This document shows positions 9,440 to 21,835 of a stretch of DNA of 64,000 nt, piece after piece. Origin of the DNA: Hippophae tibetana. Lineage: Eukaryota; Streptophyta; Magnoliopsida; Rosales; Elaeagnaceae. The notes under the pieces were generated by a model, which did no database searches, was not told the origin of the DNA, and saw only the letters and a list, made by a program, of their open reading frames with translations. A program made the translations under genes and the position numbers. Within the stretch, counting starts at the first letter, position 1, and every line of letters starts with the position of its first letter. The DNA lies in assembly GCA_037013495.1 (NCBI GenBank), contig CM072806.1, forward strand, positions 31,808,001-31,872,000, given 5' to 3'.

Positions 9440-10056
9440 TTTACATGGTATTTAATAAAGAAAGAGAAGAGAAGAATGGTTTTGAGGTGTGTTTTGAAGT
9501 GAAGGAAATGGGGTATTTATAGGTGAGGATGGAGAGAAAAAATGAGTAAAAAAATGTAAAAACGCGTAATGGAATTGTTGAGGTCATTGATGACATCAGC
9601 ATTACATCATGGGGTGGCTGCACTTGAAAAATGGGGGGAAACGAGCGTCGCCACGCGCGGAAGGGCTGCTGGGCGCGCACATGAACAGTAACCGCGCGCT
9701 GGGGCGTGCACGGATTGGGAGGAGGGCGTGTGCAGCTTGGCGCAGATGGCTGGCGTGCTGCGCGCGCGGATGGGCGCAATTTTCTCCTTTTTGACATTTT
9801 TGACATTTTTGACCCGTTTTGTCCAATTTTTCCATATTTGTTGACCTTTCCCCATTTATTTATTAATATATTTGTAATGTATTGCTTCAAGTATTTCTCT
9901 TTGAGTCTTTAAGTTACGTTTTTAAGCCAAAATACCTGTGATTCCAAAAAAGACAAATTTATATAAATATATGATAAAACATATAAATATTTATATTTTT
10001 AATCAATTAATGTGCATAAAATCATGGTAATTTTAGTGCTTTTTGAGCACTCATCA
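9440..10056 (-). repeat. A1 5' LTR (shortened)
   Basis: Starts at 10056 on the minus strand with TGATGAGTGCTCAAAAAGCA. It has the U3 with a GC-rich part (about 9610-9780), decayed TGACGTCA-like sites near 9590-9608, and a TATAAATA box (9514-9521). It is much shorter than the 1.75-1.9 kb of its relatives; what lies left of about 9440 is gag1 leader. Frames such as 9441-9890 and 9706-9912 are LTR noise. Confidence 0.85.
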
Positions 10057-10900
10057 GTGTGGTCATACTTAATTAAGGTGGATTTATCCATTTGACAGAT
10101 ACATGCAAGTCCTTAAAGGATATGTAAATAATAGAAATAATCCTGAAGGATGCATGGTAGAACATTACATTGCTGAAGAGGCTATTGAGTTTTGTTCTGA
10201 ATACTTTAATGGTTGCACTAAAATTGAGAATCCTACCCATAATTTGTTCTTAGAATGTGGCATAATCCAACTAGGTAACACTATGCTTGGTGGAAGTAAG
10301 AAAATATTTATTGATCACACTCGATGGAAAAAAGCACACCCAATCATTGTGGTAAATAACAATGAGGAACAAGCTTATATAGAGTAATGACACTTAATTG
10401 ATATATCTTTTATAATATCACATAATGTATTTGAACTTACTGAAAACCAATCCTCGTTATAAAAAAAAGGAGAAAAATGATTGTATGATGAGTATAAACG
10501 AGAGCTTATTAATTGGTTTTGCAACCATGTAAATGTCACATACAACAATTCATAAGATTGCATTCTATAAAATGTTTCAAAACTTTGTTTTAAGCATATT
10601 TCATTTTTATATGTATAGATTCAAGTTGAACTCAACAAACCCAATCATAAAATAACAAAAACTTTGGAATGGCTTGCACATAGTCCAAAATTTGATGATC
10701 AGTAAATATAAATTGAAAAAAGTTAAAGAGGAATTGAACTTCTTTAAAGCTACTATGTTAAGTAATCTTACAAGTATAAAGAAATGTCAAAGTTACCAAG
10801 CTGGGGCATCCCAACACATATCGCCATACTACAATCAAGGCATGCCCTATTGGCTAGGCTTGCCACCATCCATGCCAGGCATGCCACCATCTATGACAAG
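10057..10900 (+). pseudogene. CACTA (En/Spm) transposase C-terminal part with DUF4218, fragment
   Basis: Reading from about 10070: 'LRWIYPFDRYMQVLKGYV', then 'NNRNNPEGCMVEHYIAEEAI' and 'EFCSEYF'. This is the signature of the DUF4218 domain that follows the catalytic part of TNP2-type CACTA transposases. Further right come remnants of the usual continuation ('LINWFCNHVN', 'KTLEWLAHSP') in another frame, a short coiled-coil-like stretch ('KVKEELNFFKATML') and a Met/Pro-rich repeat ('GMPYWLGLPPSMPGMPPSMT', 10840-10900). A stop precedes the conserved block and the catalytic half is not present, since A1 interrupts it. Non-functional fragment. The element resumes at 34260 after B-outer. Confidence 0.8.
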
Positions 10901-11578
10901 AAGAGTATCGTTTTTAGGGATTGGTAACTTATTTTTGACAAATAACAAAATTATACTAATCTCAATTTTATCTAGAGAAGTCACTAAGGTTGTTATAATT
11001 TAAATTCAAAATAAAATTAATTTAAAGAAAATATGCAAAATAAAATAAAGATGTTGTTCAAAGATCAAATTAATGGGAAGAAAAAAATTCTAGGAAATCA
11101 ATTTCACCTAATCCCTCTCTTTGCTTACTCATCTAGCTGATTGAATTTAACTCTCTCTATTTGTTAGCAATCTAAAAAAAACATCCAAAATCCTCTTTTG
11201 ACAGTCAATTGGAAATATTCTTGTTCATTAATTTACATAAGAGTATGCAATTTAATAAAGCAAAAAAGCATTAATATCATTGATTTAAAAACTACACAGG
11301 TTTATACAAGTCTTTCGATCTCTATATTTACCTATATCGACATATTCTAGATCTATCCCATAATTCCTTTTTTTGATAGTAAAAAACAAGATTAAAATCA
11401 TCTAATTAATGGCCAGTTAATTAGAAATAATAAACTCAGAATAAATCAAACAAACATGAAGATAAATTATTCAAACTAACATGGAAAATCAAGTATAGTT
11501 TAGTATTAAATTACATCTCTTTTCTAGAATAAAGAAAATTTAGTATATGCTAAAAAATAAACTTAACACAAATGAATT

Positions 11579-13424
11579 TGATGAGTGCTTAAAAAGCACT
11601 AATATTATCATGATTTAATGTAATTTAATTGATTAAATAGATTTATATTTGTATGATATTATCATATTTTTATAAAAAATTGTATTTTCGAAATCATAGG
11701 TATTTTTATTATTTTTTAGGTATTTTCGTTTAAAAATAACTTAAAGACTTGTAGAAAAATAATGGAGGCAATACATCACAAATATGTTTAAAAAAATGAG
11801 GAAAATTTGGACAAAAAGGGTAAAAAATGTCAAAATTCTGCAAACAACCGCCCATGCACACTGAAGTCCCACGCCAAGTCATGCATGCACCAGAACAAGT
11901 GTGTATACATTCCCAGCACATACCTGCATATACGCAGCTTGCACACACCTTTTCACGTGAAGCCAGCACACGCCCGCGTCATATGTCGAGCACGCCAACA
12001 CATACCTACACCGTGTCCCGAGGGCGCCCGCGCTCGCCAAACTCCCATCTGCCACAAATCTCACACCACACACTTGTGCCAACCTATGCAAATGCATCCA
12101 AAATCATTTTTTGAAATATTTTCCCACCTTTTTTGGCCTTCTCCTCACCTATAATAGTACCCCCCCCCCCCCTCATTGTAAAAAAACACAATTTTTCAAC
12201 TATTTCTCTCTCTAGAAAGTTATCTTAGTTTTTTTAGTTTTTAGTTTTAAAGTTCTTCTCTTTTGAGAAGAACTAGCTATGCTTTTATAAATTTTTATTT
12301 TTTGATTCAATAAATGGAAATACAAATCCGTTGGAAGTTTTCCAACAACAGAATTAGCATCAAAGTTCTGTAAGAATTATTTTGAGGTATAATTATAAAA
12401 GGAATTTTTTACAGCTATTTTTATATCTTATTCTTATATGTTATGTTTAATTTTTTTGTGATTAAATTTAACATGATTGACTGTTTGTAAATAAAATATA
12501 ACAATAACGTTGTTATGCTTACGAAATATTAAATAGGTGAAACATCTCTATAAAATAAATTGATTTTGTTTTTATTCAAGATTATATGTTAAGAATTGTA
12601 GAGAGAAATATATTATTTTTCATTACAAACTTAAATCTAAAAATTAGATTTTAAGGTTTAATTATCTATTGTGATTTTGAGTAATACTCTTTTATTTGTT
12701 GGTACAATCGTCTCGTAGTTAGTGTAAAGTTCTATTTTAAAAGGTTTTTTATAAGAACTATTATTCAAAAATGTACTGACGATATATTTTCAGTAATGTT
12801 TTTAAGACTTGAATGTTAGTATTCAGATACTTAAATTCTTAGGTTTAATTTGGACACATTGAATAAAATCTAATTAACTAACTCCACCCAAAGCTGTGAT
12901 TAGATGGTTTGATATTTTCTTAGAAATAAAGTTAAAATTTAATATTTAATTAATTAATAGGCTTCGCCTAAGGATATTAGTTAATTAATATTAAACAAAA
13001 GAATTTAGGCCCCGTCTAAGGATACCTTTATACCAAAAAAAAAAAGCAACAAATATCAATTTATATATTTAATAATCTAATTAATATAAGCAAACATAAT
13101 TAACTTCATTATTATATCCCTAAATACTCTACTATTTTGAATAATAAAAATTTGCATAATTGTTTATTGAATCTATATCTATGTTTATTTTTTATTTTAT
13201 TAGATTAGGAAACAAAAACTAAAATATTGTGACAGGACGTTTATGATTTAATTTCATTTTTAAAAGTTCGAATAATAAATTAAAAACCACACATATTCCT
13301 TTATTAGATCGACCTTGGGAGTATACTTGTCTTTTTTTATAAAATAATTCATGAACTTGCGAGATTTTTAAAAATATAAAACCAAATTATTTGTAAGATC
13401 ACCATTGCCGATCTTGTTTAATCA
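11579..13424 (+). repeat. A5: solo LTR of family A (subfamily A-II), plus orientation
   Basis: Starts TGATGAGTGCTTAAAAAGCA and ends AATCA; 1846 bp. Flanked by GAATT (11574-11578) and AAATT (13425-13429), a 5-bp duplication with one mismatch, and the family B LTR continues on both sides. It carries a TATAATA box (12150-12156), a C-run (about 12160-12172), the R-region hairpin (12251-12274) and AATAAA (12309-12314). No internal region is present, as expected for a solo LTR left by LTR-LTR recombination. Confidence 0.9.
12251..12274 (+). other. R-region hairpin in the A5 LTR
   Basis: Perfect 10-bp stem AGTTCTTCTC/GAGAAGAACT with loop TTTT, about 95 bp downstream of the TATA box and 35 bp upstream of AATAAA, so within the predicted transcript leader and terminal repeat. 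Equivalent stems occur in A2, A3 and both A4 LTRs, with one compensatory pair change in A2. Confidence 0.65.
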
Positions 13425-13882
13425 AAATTCATCATAATTTTTCTGAGAAGAATTAAAAGAAAAATAAATGCTAAAAAAATATGATTTTGTGTGCACTATC
13501 CAGTCTTTTCTTCTATTTTTCTATGATCTGCTTCTACGTAGTTTTTGTTTTTTATTCTTGCTGCTTTCTCTCTTATCTCTGTTTTCAATTTTTTTTCCTT
13601 TTTCCGTCTACTATCTTCGGCACCCCTCTCCTTTTCTGTATACATACATATACATATATGTATTATATTTAGATAAATTTTAATTTGATTTAAATGAATC
13701 TTTATTTAAATTTGACAGTCCTTAAATGATATGCTTCTAAAATTTTGGATCTTCATTTTCTTCAAATCTGCAATAAAATTTAAATAATAATAATGAACTC
13801 TAAAATCAATAATAAATAAATAAAATTAGACTAAAGTGAAAGGTGAGAAGTGATAAATTATGTCAAATTATGCAAGTCATTA

Positions 13883-13923
13883 AACACTCCCAAACTTAGA
13901 ATTTTGTTTGTCTTCAAACAAAA
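13883..13923 (-). promoter_or_regulatory. B-outer polypurine tract with adjoining hairpin
   Basis: Stem TTTTGTTTG/CAAACAAAA (13902-13923) with a 4-base loop; on the minus strand it is followed by GTTTGGGAGTGTT up to the LTR. The same module with loop AGGA is present in B-inner at 20210-20249. Confidence 0.7.
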
Positions 13924-15201
13924 AGAAAATAAAAGAAAAGACACCCATAGACAATATCAACTAGACCTTATAGAGAACTACCATTACTCACCAAGCCATG
14001 ATCTGAATTTAGATTTCATCACTAATAGCTTACTCTTTTTACATTGAAGATAGTAGGAAAATTAATTAAAAATTCAACAATTTTTCAAGCAAGAGTTAAG
14101 CATTTACTTCAACCTAAAGCTAAGTCTTTAAGTGTGTATTTGAAATAGTCAATTTAACTCCAAACCATCAAAAAATTCATATAAAAGTAGAACAACTGAA
14201 ATCAAAAGAATTCTCTCAAAACTTAACTCCATAAGTCTAATTTTTAGAAATCCTTTCCACTAATGTAATCAAATACCAAAATCAGAGATCAAAAAGTCTT
14301 TAATCAAGGTTGTAATGACATGCCACAGGTTGAGGGATAAGAAATAAATGGATATAGAAAATCAAAGAAAACTGGTAAAATACTTGGTAAAAAAACAATA
14401 AAAACAATATTCATAGGATTCATAGCTCTTTCTTGACAATATGCTCATACTGGTGAAAATATTGTTGTCATACTTAATAAGTGGAGTGACCTCTTTTTCT
14501 TTTTTGCCACCTTGATACTCATAGCCTTTTCTAATTTACAACCACTTTAACCCTTTTCTGATTCTTGCCTTTCACTTTATTTTCTTTTCAAACTTTGATA
14601 AAATAGAGCAAACATAATATGGGTTATTTAATTTGAACTAACTTTCTCTTTAAATGCAAATTTCCACCAAAGTATTTTCTCAACATTTAAGGTAAATTCA
14701 TGGTTTTCAAGCTTAGAAGGTGAATAGTTTATGTAGTTAAAAAAATCAGGCTTATGTAAAATAAGGCTACCGGGGGTTGACTATAGGAATACACCATGCA
14801 ATGATGGCATGATAATTAGGACGGTTGGGAAATATTTTTGGTTGTGAAAAAAAATTGCCTAGATCATTTCTCTAATATTTGGTATCAACTAGGTTTTTGC
14901 CTCGAGGATCTATAAATGGATTCTAGAGTAAAGCAAGTTTGACCCTTCCTAACCCAATTAATTAAACTCCTTCTCTTCACAAGTAAAATGGAGTAGATAA
15001 AAATTTACTATATGCTCAATTATTTTCAAGAAAAAATATTTAAATCAAAGTACCCACAAAACTCTGCTTACCATAATAGCAGATTTTGAAAAACGTTTCT
15101 CAAAACCATCCTCAATCAAAAATTTCAAAGTTATAGCGAATTCAATTATACTCAAATACATGCTTGATAAGATAATTTAACAACTCAAGACTATAGGAGT
15201 T

Positions 15202-15239
15202 GACACCCCCAAACTTAAACTAAACAATGTCCTCATTGT
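15202..15239 (-). other. B-outer internal hairpin followed by G-rich tract
   Basis: Stem ACAATG/CATTGT (15224-15239) with loop AGGA on the minus strand, followed by GTTTGGGGGTGTC. It repeats the layout of the terminal module 1.3 kb away and corresponds to 2122-2160 in A1. Confidence 0.6.
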
Positions 15240-15400
15240 AATTCAAAAGTAAGACAAATAGAAGAAATGAAAGGAACTTCCCTGGTTTTATGGTGGATCC
15301 GCATTAGTTAGTAATTTTCAAATTTTTATTCCTTCATAATAAGCCAGCATCAAAATCCAAATTATTCAAATAGTAATAAAAAATAAAATAAAATAAATAT

Positions 15401-15449
15401 TTATGGGATGTCTCCCATAAGTGCTTGTTTTATAGTCTACAACTAGACT
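15401..15449 (-). other. B-outer two-hairpin post-pol cassette
   Basis: In element orientation: stem AGTCTA/TAGACT with loop GTTG (15434-15449), then AAGCACTTATGGG opening the second stem TTATGGG/CCCATAA with loop AGACAT (15401-15420). The layout matches family A (2418-2466) but the stem sequences differ while pairing is kept. Confidence 0.65.
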
Positions 15450-15469
15450 TTTCAATCTTCATCAATTAG

Positions 15470-18400
15470 GATTTCGAAGAGGAATAAATGCATAGTTCCT
15501 CTCCACTTGTTCTATATAATTGTGCTTCAATCTCTAACTGTTTACTCTAAATGTATTTCCCTGCCTTGTCCTTCAAGTATATTGATCCAAAATTGAAAAC
15601 TTTGTCAAATGTATAAGGACATGTTCATCTTGATCTTAACTTATCTGGGAAGAATTTTAGTTGTGAATTGAAAAGCAAAACTTGTTCTCCTAGAGCAAAC
15701 TTATGCATAAGAATCTATTTGTCATGCCACTTCTTTGTCCTTTCTTTATAGATCTTTTCATTTTCATAAGTATCAATCTATAACACATCCATCTCATTCA
15801 ATTGAATAAGTGATTTTTCCCCTGCTACCTTCAAATCAAAATTAAACTTCTTTACTTCCCAATAAGCTTTATGCTCCAACTCAACAGGGATATGACATGC
15901 TTTTCCAAACACTAATTGATAAGGAGACATACGGTGTGCCCATAAAGCATTATCAAGCTTCTTTGCCCAATCCTTTCTATTGGTATTGACCGTATTCTAA
16001 AGGATATTCTTGATTTCTTGATTTGAAATTTTAGCTTGGCCATTAGTTTGAGGATGGTAGACAAGTTCTATATTGTGCTTCACACCATATTTAGATATAA
16101 GGTTATCAAACAACTTGTTGTAAATATGGGTCCTTTCATCACTAATGATAGCTCGTGGAGTGCCAAATCTTGTGAATATGTTCTTATGTAGAAATTTAAG
16201 CACCACCTTTGCATCATTTGTTGTTGCACCAATTTCATTCACCTACATTGACACATAACCAACTGCTAACAAGATATTTTTCGATGGTAGCTCCTAACGT
16301 CTTGAAATATTTCTCATATGTTGGCACCAATCACAAGTCATCACCAAAGTATAACTATCACGAAACATAGAAGGCCAAAAGAAACCATTTTGAAGTACCT
16401 TAAATGATGTTAATGTTACTCCAAAATGTCCTCCATATGATGAGGAATGAAAATGATAGAGAATGGCTTGCATCTCCTCTTTAGGGACACATCTTCAGAT
16501 GATTTGATTAGGGAATCTTTTGAAAAGCAAAGGCTCATCCCAAAAATTATATTTCACATCATGCAAAAGCTTCTTACGTTGATGGTAAGTATGATATGGT
16601 GGCAATACCATACAAGTTAGGTAGTTTACAATATCAATATACCAAGGAAGTTTGATTTCATATGCAAACAACTGCTCATTAGGGAATGCTTCTTGGATCA
16701 CTAAATCTGGTTTTATTTCCTCTTGTTCCCACCGATAGACATGGTCAGCATCTAAATTTTCACTTCCTTTCTTATCTCAAACTTTCAAATCAAATTCTTC
16801 AAGAAGAAGAATCCAACAAATCAATTTAGGCTTGGCATCCTTCTTGCTAAAGAAATAACAAAGTGTTGCATAATCAGTGAACACTATCACTTTTGTATCA
16901 ATGAGGTAACACCAAAAGTTGTCACAAGAAAATACCTCAGCAAGCATCTCCTTCTTAGTTTTTGTATAATTCAATTAAGCTTCATTCAATGTCCAGCTTA
17001 CATAGTATATGGCCCAAAACAGTTTGTCTCGTTTTTTTCCTAACACTGCTCCAATTGCAAAGTCACTTGCATCACATATGACTTCAAAAGGTTAACTCCA
17101 ATCAGGTATAATCATTACTGGTGCTGAAATTAGTTTCTTCTTGATTGCATTAAAGGCCTATAAACAAACATCATCAAAGTCAAATGAAGAATATTTTTCA
17201 AGAAGATTACATAAAAGGTTTAGAGAGTTTAAAAAAATCCTTTATAAATCTTCTATAAAATCTCGTATGTACTAAAAAGCTTTAGATTCCCTTCACATTT
17301 TTTGGAAGTGTAATTTTTCTATGGTTGCAATTTTAGCTCGATCAACCTCAATTCCTTTATATAACACTCTAAAGCCAAGCATAATCCTTTTTTGAACCAT
17401 GAAATTACACTTCTCCCAGTTTAGGACAAGGTTTTTATCTTCACAAAACAAGAGGTAAATTATGCAAACAATGATCAAAAGAAGTACCAAAAACCGAAAA
17501 TTCATCCATGAAAATTTCCATTATATTTTCCACCATATAAAAAATAGCCATCATGAAACGTTGAAATGTTACTGGGGGATAAGACAATGCAAAAGAGCAT
17601 CCTTCTAAAGGCAAATGTTTCATAGGGGCATGAGAATGTAGTTTTCTCCTAACCTTTGGGAGTTATGGTAATCTAGTTATACCCTGACGATCTAAGAAGA
17701 AATAATAAGGATATTCAGCCAAAAGATCTAACATTTGATCAATGAATGAAAGTGGAAAATGATCATTTCTCGTTTTTTTGTTCAACTTGCGGTAATCTAT
17801 ACATACATTCCAACTCGTGAATGTTCTTGTAGGAATAAGCCGATTGTTTTCATTTTTCACCACCATTATTCCACCCTTTTTTGGTGCAACATACACTAGA
17901 CTTACCCATAAGCTGTCTGAAATAGCATAAATAATTCCAGCATTGAAGAGCTTAAAAATTTCACCTCTAAGGTAATTACTTCAACTTTGAATTTTGTAGT
18001 TTGTTGCACTTTTTTTGTAGAGATTACAAAATCCGTCTTTGCTACCATTGGCTCTAGCCTCTCCACTTTTATGCTAAATGATGTAACTTGCTGCAATGCT
18101 TCCAAGGAAAATATATAGTGGAGAAATTCCTCATTAACAAAACGTAAATCAGATTCACAAATAGCAGAGTTATTAAAATCATAATCATGAGATGAAGTAG
18201 TTATACATCATTCTAGCTGATTGACTGACATATCTTCTTCACAGGCTTCTACTTCACATTGTTCAATGATATCCCCAAAAGAAAGTGCTTGGATCTTCTA
18301 GAAATCTCATGGCTTCATAGATGTTGAAGGTAACATCTTCCTTGTTCACTCTTAATGTTAACTAACCCTTTTGAACATCTATTAAAGCTTTTCCCGTTGT

Positions 18401-19016
18401 AAAGAATGGTTGACCAAGAATTATTGGGACATCTTGGTCTTCATCCATATCTAACACTAGAAAGTTAACAGAAAAAATAAATTTATCCACCTTTACCAAT
18501 ACATCTTCTATGAGTTCTCATGGATACTTAATGGATCGGTCTACTAGTTGCAAAGAAATTATTGTTTGTTTCATTTCTCCAAGTCAATTTTTTTTTAAAT
18601 AGATTGTGGCATAAGATTAATGCTCACACCAAGATCACATAAAACTTTATAAAAAAATGAATTTCCAACCATGCAAGGAAAAGTGAAACTCCCTAGTTCT
18701 TTTAATTTTTGAGGTAATTTCTTTTGAAGAATGACACTACATTCTTCAGAAAGCTTCACTATTTCAAATTCCTCCAGCCTTATTTTCTTAGACATGATGT
18801 CCTTTAGGAATTGTTTATAATTTTGAATTTTTTCCAAGGCATCTACAAAAGGAATATTTATGTGAATTTTCTTAAAAATATCCAAAAATTTAGAAAATTA
18901 CTAATCTAATTTTTGTTTTTGCAAGAGTTAAGGATAAGGAAGTGCAATAATGAGAATAGGAGGATTTCCAGGAAATGAAATTGATGGAGGCATGTCATTT
19001 TCTCTAAGTGTATCAT
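15470..19016 (-). pseudogene. B-outer pol remnants (protease, RT, RNase H, integrase), fossil
   Basis: Minus-strand similarity in the expected order from the right: end of gag and linker (18600-19016; 'FKKIHINIPFVDALEKIQNY'), protease block ('LCDLGVSINLMPQS', near 18600), RT around 17290-17900 ('VAPKKGGIMVVKNENNRLIP', 'EIFMDEFSVFGTSF'), RNase H around 16740-17060 ('[20 protein letters not shown]'), and integrase 15600-16400 ('IISDERTHIYNKLFDNLISK', 'VYHPQTNGQAKISNQEIKNI'). All blocks are Athila-like but more diverged than A1. Heavily broken. Confidence 0.8.
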
Positions 19017-20209
19017 TGATTGGTGCAAAACTACAAGTGCACAATATCGTAGTTTTATAATAAGTGATAAATAGAGTATCGTCCTTAGAGATTGGTAATT
19101 TATTTTTGACAAATATCAAAATCATGATAACCTCAATTTTATCTAGAGAAGTCACTAGAGTTGTTGAATATGAAATTTAAAATAAAACTAATTTAAAGAA
19201 AGATGTGCAAAAGAAAATACATATATTATTCAAAGATCAAATTAATTGGAAGAAAACTTCTAGGAAATCGATTTCACCTAATATCTCATTATGCTTTACT
19301 ATTTAGTTATTTGAATTGAATTCTATTTGTTTGTTAGCAATCTCCAAAAATATCCAAAAGCCTCTTTCGATAGTTAATTGGAAATAATATTGTTCATTAA
19401 TTTACACAAGAATATGCAATTTAATAAAGTAAAAAATCATTAAGACCAATGATTTTTAAAACTACACAAGTTCATACAAGTCTTTCGATCTCTATACTTA
19501 CCTATACCGAAATATTCCAGATCTATCCTATATCACTCTTTCGATAGTAAATCACAAAACTAAAATCATTTAATTAATGACTAGTTAATTAAAAACATTA
19601 AATTCATAATAAATCATACAAACATGAAGATAAATAATTCAAATTAACATAGAAAATCAAGCATAATTTAGAATTAAATTACATCTTTTTCCTAGAATAA
19701 AGATAAATTAGTTCATGCTAAAAATTAAATTAAACATAAATGAATTCACCATAATTTTCTTAGAGAAATTGAAAGTAAATTGACTCGCAAAAAGAATCTT
19801 CTTTCACATTTCTCTATTATGTTACAATCTAGCGTCGTTGCTTTTTTCTCTCCCTCGGTTTTGTTTTCCTTCCTTGCGGCTCCTCTATGCTGATATATAT
19901 ATATATAATAATAATCCTCAGAGGTGCAATATTATAATATATATATATTAGATTCCTTTCATATATATATATATCCTTAATGTAATTAATATATAGTTAT
20001 ATTAATTTTAATATAATTTAAATAAATCTTAATTTAAATTTGATAATCTTTAGATAATATGTTTCTAAAATTTTGAATTTTCGTTATCTTTAAATCTGTA
20101 TTAAAATTTAAATAAAAATAATAAAGTCAAAAATCAATAAAAATAAATAAAATTATATTAATGTTAAAGTTGAGAAGTGATAAACTATATCAAATTATGC
20201 AAGTCATCA
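19017..20209 (-). repeat. B-inner 3' LTR
   Basis: 1193 bp, TGATTGGTGC on the left and GTCATCA on the right (plus-strand reading), matching 33080-34259. It holds a short TA repeat at about 19893-19909 at the point where other family B LTRs have longer ones. The two overlapping minus frames near 18906-19155 cross the LTR boundary and are not genes. Confidence 0.85.
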
Positions 20210-21630
20210 AACACTCCCAAACTTCAAACTTTGTTTGTCCTCAAACAAAAATAAAATAAAAGACAACTATAGATAGTGTCAATTAGACCCCATAGATAAC
20301 TACTATCATTCACTAAGCCATGATTTGAATTTAGATTTCATCGCTAATATCTTACTCATTTTACATCGAAGATAGCACCAGAATTAATCAAATTTCAACA
20401 ATTTGTCAAGCAAGAGTTAAACATTTACTTCAACCTAAAGCTAGGCCCCTGAGTGTGTGTGTGAAATAGTCAATTTAATTTTAAACCACCAGCAAATTCA
20501 GATAAAAGTAGAACAACTAAAATCAGAAGAATTCTCTCGAAACTCAACTCCATAAGTCCAATTTTCAAAAATCCTCTCCATTAATGTAATCAAATACCAA
20601 AATTAGAGATCAAAAGGTCTTTAACCAAGATTGTAATGACATGCCATAGAGTGAGGGCTAAGAATTGGATATGGAAAATCAAACAAACTGGGAAAATACT
20701 TGGTAGAAAGAAACAATAAAAAGAATATCTATAGAACTCACATCATTGCTCTTTCTCGACAATATGCTCATATTGATGACAATATTGTTTCCTTTACTTT
20801 TGTTTTTTTGTTTTTTTTTTGTGGTTGCCTTAAAACTCGTAGTCTATACTAATTTCAACCACTTCTATCCTTTTTCGATTCTTGTCTTCCACTTTATTTC
20901 TCTCTCTTTTTAAATTAAATAGAGCAAACATAATGTGAATTATTTAATTTGAACTAAATTTCTCTTTAAATGCAAATTTCTACCAAAGTATTTTCTCAAA
21001 ATTTAAGGTAAGTTCATGGTTTTTCAGGCTTAGAGTGGGAATGGTTTATGTAGTTAAAAGAACAAATAAAGCTTATGTAAAACAAGGCTCAAGGGGGTTG
21101 ACTATGGGAATACACCATGCAATGATGGTGTGATAATTAGGACGGTTGGGAAAGCTTTTTTTTTGTTGTGAAAACAAAATTTTCTTAGATCATTTCTCTA
21201 ATATTTGGTATTAATTAATATTTTGCCTCAAGGATCCATCAATGGATTCTAGAGGAAAGCAAGATTGAACTTTCCTAACCCAGTTAATTCAACTCTCTCT
21301 TCATAGGCAAAATGGAATAGAGAAAAATTTACTATATGCTCAATTATTTTCAAAGACAGATTTAAACCAAAGTACCCACAAAACTCTTATTAACATAATA
21401 GCATATTTTGAATTTTTTTCTCAAAACCATCCTCACTCACAAATTTTAGAGTCATAGTGAATTCAATCATACTCAATTACATGCTTGATAAGAGAATTCA
21501 ATAACTCAAGAATATAGAAGTTGACACCCCTAAATTCAATAACTTCACCAATTAGGATTTCAAAAAGGAATAAATGCACGATTCCTCTCCACTTGTTCTC
21601 TATAATAGTGCTTCAATCTATGATGGTTAA
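20210..21630 (-). other. B-inner 3' noncoding region
   Basis: Near-collinear copy of 13883-15530, starting with the polypurine tract and hairpin (20210-20249, stem TTTGTTTG/CAAACAAA). The cassette area is reduced near 21530. It ends at 21630, where a family A LTR fragment begins. No coding sequence. Confidence 0.75.
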
Positions 21631-21835
21631 TGATGAGTGCTCAAAAAGCACTAAAATTACCATGATTTTATGCACATTAATTGATTAAAAATATATATAT
21701 TTATATGTTTTATCATATATTTATATAAATTTGTCTTTTTCGGAATCATGGGTATTTTTATTGTTTTTCAGGTATTTTCGTTTAAAAACATATCTTAAAG
21801 ACTCAAAGAGGAATACTAGAAGCAATCCATCACTA
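21631..21835 (+). repeat. A6: family A (A-I) LTR fragment, first ~205 bp
   Basis: Begins TGATGAGTGCTCAAAAAGCA and follows A2 (23218 onward) closely through the 'gactcaaagaggaatact' part, then gives way abruptly to copia integrase sequence near 21836. The right-hand partner is not seen, so I cannot tell whether it marks a truncated insertion. The reading frame 21731-22006 straddles this join by chance. Confidence 0.7.

Larger units (their letters stand above)
1..10056 (-). mobile_element. A1: Athila-lineage Ty3/gypsy LTR retrotransposon, family A (subfamily A-I), runs off the left edge
   Basis: Minus-strand element read from the right: a shortened 5' LTR (about 9440-10056), gag1, spacer, gag2, pol in the order protease, reverse transcriptase, RNase H, integrase, then a 1.9-kb noncoding region and the start of the 3' LTR (559 down to the window edge). 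Both LTRs begin TGATGA on the minus strand. The pol wording, with an FMDD polymerase motif and the 'RSFLGHAGFYRRFIKDFSKI' block, is typical of the Athila lineage. No chromodomain is seen after integrase. It sits inside the CACTA transposon, whose transposase similarity resumes at 10057; the expected duplication GTGTG would be 10057-10061, with its partner outside the window. The element is broken, with several breaks, but is the best preserved of its family here. Confidence 0.9.
10901..13882 (-). repeat. B-outer 3' LTR, interrupted by solo LTR A5
   Basis: Matches the family B LTRs at 33080-34259 and 19017-20209 segment by segment (for example the 'tctagagaagtcact' and 'ttctaggaaatc' blocks). 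It is split by A5 at 11578/13425. Its inner boundary at 13882 is followed by the polypurine tract and hairpin (13883-13923). Net length is about 1.13 kb. Confidence 0.85.
13883..15460 (-). other. B-outer 3' noncoding region
   Basis: About 1.6 kb without coding sequence. In element orientation: the two-hairpin cassette (15401-15449), the internal hairpin and G-rich tract (15202-15239), a long AT-rich stretch, and the terminal hairpin and polypurine tract (13883-13923). The same sequence recurs in B-inner at 20210-21630. The open frame 13850-14047 is not a gene. Confidence 0.75.

Noticed and set aside
11807-12154. Overlapping frames in A5 (His/Thr/Cys-rich)
   Set aside because: They lie in the U3 of a solo LTR and arise from CA/TG-rich composition.
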